DNA from: Pyrobaculum oguniense TE7
GTDB taxonomy: Archaea; Thermoproteota; Thermoprotei; Thermoproteales; Thermoproteaceae
DNA: 64,000 nt
Direction of reading: 5' to 3'
Assembly (NCBI GenBank): GCA_000247545.1
Contig: CP003316.1
Location: 1,459,233-1,523,232, forward strand
The first letter of the stretch is position 1. The number at the start of each line of letters is the position of its first letter. Shown one piece after another: positions 58,325 through 64,000 of this stretch. Made by a program: the position numbers and the translations under genes. Below the pieces are notes generated by a model that saw nothing but the letters and a program-made list of their open reading frames with translations, did not search any database and was not told the origin of the DNA.

Positions 58325-58997
58325 TCTCGTAAATAGCCCGTTTTTTCAAGTAATCCTCAGCTTTTCCGATTACCCGGGCGGGGACCCCGGCGACTACGAC
58401 GCCGGGGGGTACGTCTCTGGTGACCACCGCACCCGCCGCCACCACTGCGCCTTCCCCTATTTCGACCCCCGCCACGAGTGTGGCGTTCGCCCCTATTACC
58501 GCGCCCCTCCTTATCACTACGGGGGCGAGCCTCTTGCTGGGTGGGTACTTGTCGTTGGTGATCACCGCGTTTGGGCCAATGAAGACGTCCTCCTCTATCA
58601 CCGTGCCGTTTGGTATGTAGACCATGGACTGGATCCAGGCCCTGTCTCCGATTTTCACGTCGCGCTCTACAATTGCGTTGGTGCCTATCCTCACTCCACG
58701 CCCGATTTTCGCTAGCTCCCTCACTAGGACGTTGTGGCCGAACTCGCAGCCGTCGCCGATCTCCGCGTTTTCGTAAATAACCACGCCGCTTCTAATAATC
58801 ACTAACTCGCCAATCTTCGCGCCGTCGCTCAGCTCGTCCAGCGGGCCGTTGCCCTTTAGTATCTTCTGGCGAGTGGGGTACCCAATTACGGCCGCGTCTA
58901 CGAAGCTACCGCTTCCGATGTTGGTAGGGCCGTATATGTAGGCGTCGGGTGACACGTAGCGGGCTTGGACAACAGCTTTTTTCGACACGAATCCCAT
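58311..58997 (-). CDS. Hexapeptide-repeat acyltransferase (left-handed beta-helix)
   Basis: 228 residues from ATG 58997. Repeated [LIV]-G-x4 hexapeptides run from about residue 20 to 195 ([82 protein letters not shown]). It is a trimeric acetyl- or acyltransferase of the NeuD/WbbJ type, probably acting on a nucleotide sugar or surface glycan. Promoter shared with the coiled-coil gene at 59046. Confidence 0.87.
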   Translation of the reverse strand: MGFVSKKAVVQARYVSPDAYIYGPTNIGSGSFVDAAVIGYPTRQKILKGNGPLDELSDGAKIGELVIIRSGVVIYENAEIGDGCEFGHNVLVRELAKIGRGVRIGTNAIVERDVKIGDRAWIQSMVYIPNGTVIEEDVFIGPNAVITNDKYPPSKRLAPVVIRRGAVIGANATLVAGVEIGEGAVVAAGAVVTRDVPPGVVVAGVPARVIGKAEDYLKKRAIYETSGL

Positions 58998-59045
58998 AGG
59001 CGCCGACTGGGCGTTAGTTATAAATTATACACCGCTCTTGGTTCC
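58998..59045. promoter_or_regulatory. Bidirectional promoter with one shared TATA
   Basis: gttataaattatac (59016-59029), nearly palindromic, is the only TATA candidate between ATG 58997 (-) and ATG 59046 (+), and its centre is 25 nt from both. Confidence 0.68.
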
Positions 59046-59372
59046 ATGGCGGAGGAGTATCCGGAGTATGTGGTAGAGATTTTGGCCGAGCTGAGGGAGC
59101 TGAGGAGGGAGGTCGCAAAGTTGCAAAGAGACGTGGCTGAGCTGTACAAGAGGCTTTCTGAGCTTCAGCCAAGCTCGCCGGCGAATGCAGACGCCGCAGC
59201 GAGGGCTCTGCGGGAGGCAGCGGAGAAGCTGGAGGCCGTGGCCCAGGCGGTGGCTGAGCAGGTAAGTTTTATCAAGTCGCTGGCTACCGAAGAGCGGGCC
59301 AAGAGGGACGAGACCTGCCTTGCCTTGTTGGAGAGGCTGATGGCTCTGCAAGAGGCCCCAGCTAAACGCTAG
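59046..59372 (+). CDS. Coiled-coil protein, 108 aa
   Basis: ATG 59046, 24 nt from the shared TATA. The first 45 residues are a heptad coiled coil (ILAELRELRREVAKLQRDVAELYKRLSEL), then a Ser/Pro/Asn break and a second long helix (ALREAAEKLEAVAQAVAEQ). One Cys near the end. It is followed by a second, much longer coiled-coil gene, suggesting a structural partnership. No enzymatic motif. Confidence 0.72.
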   Translation: MAEEYPEYVVEILAELRELRREVAKLQRDVAELYKRLSELQPSSPANADAAARALREAAEKLEAVAQAVAEQVSFIKSLATEERAKRDETCLALLERLMALQEAPAKR

Positions 59373-59416
59373 GCATTAGGCGAAGCGTATATATACCATC
59401 TTACAAAACAGCTCTT

Positions 59417-60664
59417 GTGTTTAGAAGAGAAGATGCCGGGAAGAAGGTAGATGAGGTCTTGACTAAACTCTCGGCGGACGTCAGCACCATCTCAACACGC
59501 ATCGAGGACATCAGGAATGAAATAGTCGCCGAGGTCAAGGCCAACTCCCTGGACTTAAAAAAGTCGGTGGAGGGCCTGGGCTCTCTCCTGAGCCGACTGT
59601 CTAAGGACCTCGTCGAGGCCACGGCACAGCTCAACCGCGCGGTGGCCCAGATCAATGCGTCTGCTGACAAACTGGCTGAGCTGTCCGCCGTTGCCGACCG
59701 CCTGTCTGCCTCGGCGAAGCTCGTCACAGATGCGACGAACCAGTTCATATCGGTGGCGGAAAAGCTAGACGCAGTGGCTGGTAGGGTTGAGAGCCTCGCC
59801 GAGCAGCTAAACGCCATCAAGGCTCAGAGCGACCAAATTCGGGCAGTGGCCTCTGCTATGCTGGAGATGATAAAGGACTTCAACGCCAAGATGCAGGACT
59901 ACGAGGCTAAGATCAGGCAGTTGGCCTACAAGGAGGCGGAGCTCAAGACGAGGGAGGAGGCCTTGAGGAAGAGGGAGGGAGAGCTAGCCCTCTTGATGGA
60001 GAACGCCAAGAAAGTTGCCGAGCTGTCCGAGCCCACCAAGAGCTCTATGGAGGAGGCGAAGAAGGCGCTGTCGCTCCTGGCGTCGCGTCTGCGGGAGCTG
60101 GAGGAGCGCGACGCCCAGCTGAGGCAACAGAGGGAGGAGCTTCTACGGAAGGAGTTCGAGCTTAAGAAGCTGGAGCAGGAGCTGGCGGTTAGGCAGAGGC
60201 AGTTGGCGGAGCAGGAGGAGCGGGCCAAGGCCCTCCTCTCCCAGGCCGCAGAGGTTGAGAAGAGGCTTGCCGACTTGGCGAAGAAGGAGAAGGAGCTAGC
60301 GGAGGTCCAAGCCTCGCTGGAGAAGAAGAAACAGGAGCTGGAGGAGCTCGTGGCGAAGTACAAGATGTTCGAAGACGCCGTGGCCAAGAAGCAGGAGGAG
60401 TTGAGAAAGCTGGAAGAGGCGGTAAGGGCCAAGGAGGTAGAGCTCCTTGACAATCTCGGCCGCTTCGCCAAGAGGCTAATAGAAGAGGAGCAAAGGCTTA
60501 ACGAGTGGGAAAAGAGGTTGCTGGAACAGGAGAGGGAGACGTTGGCATTTTACAGAAGTCTACTACTCAGAGAGGCGATGGTGGCCCAACTGAAGGCACA
60601 GCTCGACGAGTGCAAGAAGAGGCTAGAAGGCGCGCCGGACAAAGAGGGCGCCGGAAGCGGCTGA
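59417..60664 (+). CDS. Long coiled-coil protein, 415 aa
   Basis: GTG 59417, 25 nt after the TATA gtatatatac. The N-terminal 160 residues are Ala/Ser-rich helices like methyl-accepting or apolipoprotein-type repeats (VSTISTRIEDIRNEIVAEVK, LVEATAQLNRAVAQINASAD). Residues 165-400 are a nearly uninterrupted Glu/Lys/Arg coiled coil with heptads. No membrane segment, ATPase or SMC head is visible. Possibly a cytoskeletal or scaffolding protein; function unknown. Confidence 0.75.
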   Translation: MFRREDAGKKVDEVLTKLSADVSTISTRIEDIRNEIVAEVKANSLDLKKSVEGLGSLLSRLSKDLVEATAQLNRAVAQINASADKLAELSAVADRLSASAKLVTDATNQFISVAEKLDAVAGRVESLAEQLNAIKAQSDQIRAVASAMLEMIKDFNAKMQDYEAKIRQLAYKEAELKTREEALRKREGELALLMENAKKVAELSEPTKSSMEEAKKALSLLASRLRELEERDAQLRQQREELLRKEFELKKLEQELAVRQRQLAEQEERAKALLSQAAEVEKRLADLAKKEKELAEVQASLEKKKQELEELVAKYKMFEDAVAKKQEELRKLEEAVRAKEVELLDNLGRFAKRLIEEEQRLNEWEKRLLEQERETLAFYRSLLLREAMVAQLKAQLDECKKRLEGAPDKEGAGSG

Positions 60665-60783
60665 GAAAGGGAATAGGCAAAGAAGGCTCTTGCAAGCTGG
60701 AGGAGACCGCTAAAGCAAGGGGATCCTACGATGTAGTTGAGGAGTACCTCAAGCTGGCACGGGAGGCAGAGATCGTAGACCCA

Positions 60784-60957
60784 ATGAAAGGCGTGGCTGA
60801 GGACAAGGAGAGGGGCTGTGGCGAGAGGCGCCTGTGCGGTGTGGAGAAGAAGGGCCGGCTAGAGGCCGAGCTGTCGAGGTGGGGGTTGATTATGACGAAG
60901 GCGGAAGAAAAAGTTCTACTTAATGCGGGGGTGAAAAAGATGGCGGAGTTGTTGTGA
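60784..60957 (+). CDS. Hypothetical protein or displaced C-terminus of the coiled-coil gene
   Basis: The frame is coding-like from about 60670 (ARGSYDVVEEYLKLAREAEIVD) but its first ATG is at 60784, giving 57 residues with GCGERRLCG and a C-terminal AEEKVLLNAGVKKMAELL. No TATA or ribosome-binding site is evident. The frame stays open upstream, antiphase to the coiled-coil gene, so a one-base frameshift near 60650 separating one original gene into two is possible. Confidence 0.4.
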   Translation: MKGVAEDKERGCGERRLCGVEKKGRLEAELSRWGLIMTKAEEKVLLNAGVKKMAELL

Positions 60958-61119
60958 TTTTAGACGGCGGCGCGAGGGCGGCCACGCTTCTATGTGACGA
61001 ATAGATAAAGTGAAAGGAGGCGTCGTAAAAGCGACATATTCGCCCTAGCTAGGTAAAAGGGCGTCGGCTAGGAGCTACTCGGTACGCCGAGGTCATAGAC
61101 GAGTATGGCTCCGGGGGAG
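60958..61119. other. Gap with small hairpins
   Basis: No gene supported. Short inverted repeats occur (cgtcgtaaaagcgac near 61020; tcggtacgccga at 61079-61090). A gtgacga word at 60994 lacks a D box. Confidence 0.4.
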
Positions 61120-61416
61120 TTAAGGAATAAATGGGAAGAGGGCTTTTAAGAACCCGTAGGCGAGGACTGTAGCTGATATTACGAAGGTAGATATTAGGAG
61201 TGCTTGTACCATTCTCAGTTCAACCCGCTCTTTGTCGTCAGCCGCGATGTCTAAGGCTGCTGAGACGTCCTTTGCCGCCACCCTAAAAAGGACGATTGCG
61301 ATGACTAGGAACACCAAGTTCAAGGCTGCGGCGATTACCTGCTCTGCTCCGACTAGCAGTAGCCCCATCGTGAGCACTCCTATGAGGTACAGAATAGCGT
61401 AAAGAGACCACTTCAC
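61120..61416 (-). CDS. Small membrane protein, 98 aa
   Basis: GTG 61416, 24 nt from the minus-strand TATA cttaaatag (centre near 61440). Three hydrophobic helices (LYAILYLIGVLTMGLLLVG; ALNLVFLVIAIVLFRVA; MVQALLISTFVISATVLAYGFL) with an acidic cytosolic loop LDIAADDKERVELR. Divergent from the 61498 gene. Family unknown. Confidence 0.62.
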   Translation of the reverse strand: MKWSLYAILYLIGVLTMGLLLVGAEQVIAAALNLVFLVIAIVLFRVAAKDVSAALDIAADDKERVELRMVQALLISTFVISATVLAYGFLKALFPFIP

Positions 61417-61497
61417 GGCGTATTTGATAGAGGACTATTTAAGAGTTAGGAGTTTAAAATCACTACTGCCTTTTAAAGACTGTAGGCGGATAGCTAC

Positions 61498-62997
61498 ATG
61501 TTGGGCCTTCTGACTCTGCTGATCAACGCCACTGTTCTGTACATCCCCATAACTGCGGTACCCTTTATCTACACAGCCCCGCTCAGCGGCTGTGCAAACT
61601 TCTCTGCATATGTAGACCCCCTGTCGCCTTGGGGCATCGCGTCTGTATACGCCGTGAGTACCACCGGAGCGTTGGCGCAGCCTGGGCTCGACCCGTATCC
61701 AACTCCTAAATATGTGAAGGGACAGATCTGCGGCGACTTCATATCCGTTAGAATAGATAGGTGGAGATCAATAGGGCCGGCTGTGCCGATTTCCGTGAAA
61801 GGCACAGACACGTTGTTGATCTACCAGGGAGTGCCTCTAGAGATCAACGGGACGGCGATAGTCAAGGTAAAGTCTTTCACCCAGCCACAGGTAGATGGAC
61901 GCTTCTACTACAAGATCTCGTCGCAGGTTGTGATGGGCGTCTACGTGGAGGAGTACGTCGTGTACAGTTACGCGAAGATATCTGCCTACGGCATTGCGAA
62001 TATCACATACCTCAGCCTAAGCGAAGACAAGCCGGATTACTACTTGGTGGTCCCAGCGTTGGGAGTCCGCGTAGACGGGGTCAAGCCTTGGACCCCCGAC
62101 TTCGTCCTTTGGTTCTCCCCCAACCAAACAGCGGCGGTGGGCAAGCCGAGGGTGGTGGTGGAACAAGTAAGAATCCCCGTGGCGGGGGAGTGCAACGGCA
62201 CGGCCACGGTGTCTAACCCGCTGGAGAGGCCGTACCAGGTGCTGGTGAAGCTAGACACTGGAGAAGAATACGCACTGCAGATGTACCAGCCCCCCTCTGT
62301 GGTGAGGACTTGGAGGCTCAGCGGCGCTGAGGCCAAGACCGCCGACGGCAAGCCCCTGCCTGTGTACATGGTAACCACAGAAGACGGGTCTCCAGTGGCC
62401 ATGTGCATCGTAGAGGGGGCTACGTACTACCTCTACGTGAAGGTGGGCGACACGCTATACCGATACCCCGCGACGTCCTCCTCGGGCGTATTAGAGGCCT
62501 ACACCGACTTGGTAAAGCCTAGGGTGGTGCTAGACTACCCCGGCTTCAACGCCACCGCGACGCCGGAGGTGGCTAGACTAGGCGAAAACATCACGGTGAA
62601 GGTATACTACAACGACACCTTTGTGCAAGAATACCGCGTGAAGGCATCTCCTCTAGTTGCCCTCAACGTCTCCCGCCTCTTCGTGGAGGTGAGGGTTGAA
62701 GATGTGTTGGGCTCTCCCATAGATAGCTTCTACGTATACGTAGGGGGGCTAAGGTTTAGGGGGCAGGGAGGGACGGCGCGCATACTTCCTCTGGCTGACC
62801 CAATAGCGGTAGAGATTAACGGAGTCAAATATCTCACAAGACTTCAGCCCACTGTACGTGTACCTACGCTCACGCAGTCTAGCTTTCTCAAAATCGTAGC
62901 AGCCGCGGTTGCTGTCGGCGGAGGCATCGCCATAGGTTTCAAGAGAAGGGAGAGCTCCGCTAAAGAGGACAGAGATCGCGACGTGCTGGAAATCTGA
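61498..62997 (+). CDS. Secreted, C-terminally anchored beta-rich protein, 499 aa
   Basis: ATG 61498, 24 nt after the TATA ttttaaag. N-terminal hydrophobic signal (LGLLTLLINATVLYI), extracytoplasmic part of about 450 residues with many sequons (NATA, NITVK, NVSR) and beta repeats, then a C-terminal helix FLKIVAAAVAVGGGIAIGF followed by a charged tail RRESSAKEDRDRD. The topology is that of S-layer-associated or pilus-like surface proteins. No domain is identified. Mutually similar in style to other secreted proteins here. Confidence 0.72.
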   Translation: MLGLLTLLINATVLYIPITAVPFIYTAPLSGCANFSAYVDPLSPWGIASVYAVSTTGALAQPGLDPYPTPKYVKGQICGDFISVRIDRWRSIGPAVPISVKGTDTLLIYQGVPLEINGTAIVKVKSFTQPQVDGRFYYKISSQVVMGVYVEEYVVYSYAKISAYGIANITYLSLSEDKPDYYLVVPALGVRVDGVKPWTPDFVLWFSPNQTAAVGKPRVVVEQVRIPVAGECNGTATVSNPLERPYQVLVKLDTGEEYALQMYQPPSVVRTWRLSGAEAKTADGKPLPVYMVTTEDGSPVAMCIVEGATYYLYVKVGDTLYRYPATSSSGVLEAYTDLVKPRVVLDYPGFNATATPEVARLGENITVKVYYNDTFVQEYRVKASPLVALNVSRLFVEVRVEDVLGSPIDSFYVYVGGLRFRGQGGTARILPLADPIAVEINGVKYLTRLQPTVRVPTLTQSSFLKIVAAAVAVGGGIAIGFKRRESSAKEDRDRDVLEI

Positions 62998-63102
62998 CAG
63001 CAACTCTCAGCTAGAAGCTAAGCCCCAAAAGGCTTCGCCGTGTCCGAGTAAACTGGCCAGCCTCGGCTAGCTTGAGGGAGGCGGGGGTGGGCCTTGGCCC
63101 TT

Positions 63103-64000
63103 TCAGCTGTTGGCAGATTTTACCATCTCGGCGGCGTATTTGTCGCAGAGAATGCCTCGGGTGAGGCAGGCATATCTGTAGAACTTCTCATGTATTTTGG
63201 CGTCGCGGTATTTCAACAGCCTTTTAAGGGCTTCGCTCTTAGCGGCGCGCCAGTCGACGCCTTCGGGAACCTCTATTTTTATCCTCAGGATCACGTAGTC
63301 CTTATCGCTCTGTTCTGTGTAGTCTACTGCCAAGACTTTCAACCCGCCGAGAACCTCTGTTATTTCCTTCTCCAAATTGTCAAAATCGATTATCGAGAGG
63401 GGTAATTCTAGCCGTATCATGACGATGTTGCGCTCGCTCCACTTAGGCGTGTAGTCCACGACCCCCGAGCTTAGGACGATGGAGTTGGGTATGCGCATCT
63501 CCTGGCCCGTGTCGAGGATGATTGTGGTGTAGAACAGCCCAATCTCCACGACGCGCCCCTTGTACCCGGGCACGACGTAGTCGGGGGAGAACCACTTATA
63601 CGCGGGTAGCATTGCCCACTGGTAGGGGAGGCCTGTTGAGGTTATCCTCACCACGTCGCCTACTGTTATGAACCTGGTGGCTAAGATGATGAGGCCGGCA
63701 AATAGGTTCCCCAGAACTTGTTGTAGCGCGAGGCCCAGCACAAGCCCCGTGACGGTGCCTCCGAGCACCGCCGCCTCTGCGCCTATCTTCGCAATGGTGA
63801 ATGCTATGATGATCGAGAAGAAGAAGCCGAGTAACTTTACCACGTTGCCAACGGAGAACGCCTTCTCCTTGAGGGCCGGCCTCAGGTGGACAATCAGGGC
63901 GTTGCCAACGATATTCGACACTATGACCCCCGCCGCGGTGGCTATGAAGGCGGCGGCGAAGCCGTATGCCTCTTGGGTAAGGCCGAGATTGAACACCGCG
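63103..64000 (-). CDS. Small-conductance mechanosensitive channel (MscS family), possibly 5' truncated by the window
   Basis: The frame reaches GTG 63996, 4 nt from the right edge, so the true start may lie outside. About three N-terminal helices precede the MscS pore helix (LGGTVTGLVLGLALQQVLGNLFAGLIILATRF, Gly/Ala packing), then the beta domain (GDVVRI, KGRVVEIGLFYTTIILDTGQEMRIPNSIVLSSGVVDYT), the family signature, and an alpha/beta C-terminal domain. It releases solutes on hypo-osmotic shock. Confidence 0.88.
   Translation of the reverse strand, partial: AVFNLGLTQEAYGFAAAFIATAAGVIVSNIVGNALIVHLRPALKEKAFSVGNVVKLLGFFFSIIIAFTIAKIGAEAAVLGGTVTGLVLGLALQQVLGNLFAGLIILATRFITVGDVVRITSTGLPYQWAMLPAYKWFSPDYVVPGYKGRVVEIGLFYTTIILDTGQEMRIPNSIVLSSGVVDYTPKWSERNIVMIRLELPLSIIDFDNLEKEITEVLGGLKVLAVDYTEQSDKDYVILRIKIEVPEGVDWRAAKSEALKRLLKYRDAKIHEKFYRYACLTRGILCDKYAAEMVKSANS

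Overview
The window looks like a chromosomal segment of a hyperthermophilic crenarchaeon of the order Thermoproteales, very probably genus Pyrobaculum. This rests on several things seen in the sequence: high GC with frequent GTG/TTG starts; TATA boxes centred about 24-26 nt before the start codon and no Shine-Dalgarno at first genes (leaderless mRNAs); a tRNA intron at a non-canonical site; compact C/D box sRNAs at gene junctions; a PaREP1-type relic; archaeal aIF5B, S6e, TatA/TatC and short archaeal triosephosphate isomerase; and a peripheral-module-free complex I. The species is not fixed. Coordinates of first genes were often trimmed to the start codon placed by the TATA box.

Layout. 1-6.5 kb is a decaying accessory region: the start of a very large secreted protein, a HEPN/MNT toxin-antitoxin pair in which both genes carry single-base frameshifts in G runs, an intact and a ruined DUF3800 copy, a DUF3782-type pseudogene and a 51-bp tandem repeat. 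6.6-21.6 kb holds housekeeping and metabolic genes: thioredoxin-CcdA fusion, metallo-hydrolase, FAD oxidoreductase, RHH regulator plus EamA exporter, divergent tatA/tatC, MFS transporter plus carbamate kinase, hisS with a saccharopine-dehydrogenase-like gene, a GT2-GtrA glycosyltransferase, a KaiC/RecA-like ATPase and ndk. 21.6-28.4 kb is the membrane arm of complex I in the order nuoH-I-J-K-M-L-N. 28.4-35.6 kb has a truncated tungstate-binding protein, an intron-containing tRNA-Glu, gatA with a 35-residue upstream gene, translin, a presenilin-like protease, geranylgeranyl reductase and a PaREP1 relic. 36-46 kb contains aIF5B, tRNA-Leu, a lone RAM domain, S6e, tpiA and aconitase. 46-50.6 kb has a 32-residue Glu/Trp mini-gene, SAM/arginine decarboxylase, a hexuloisomerase-type SIS protein and a three-gene sulfur cassette (Tat-exported FCSD-like flavoprotein, anchored beta protein, YeeE/YedE transporter). 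51-64 kb holds UbiX, LysO, a nucleoside phosphorylase, an M42 peptidase, an amino-acid permease, large secreted proteins, coiled-coil proteins and an MscS channel.

How it works together. The Tat translocase genes match the Tat-signal flavoprotein further along. Complex I and aconitase indicate respiration. The most systematic signal in the window is regulatory: at five divergent gene pairs one TATA element sits midway between two start codons 46-51 bp apart, so a single TBP site seems to serve both directions; two more pairs, 30-34 bp apart, have interlocked TATA boxes. Several tiny genes (32, 35, 48, 56 and 59 residues) are supported by correctly spaced TATA boxes and are easy to miss.
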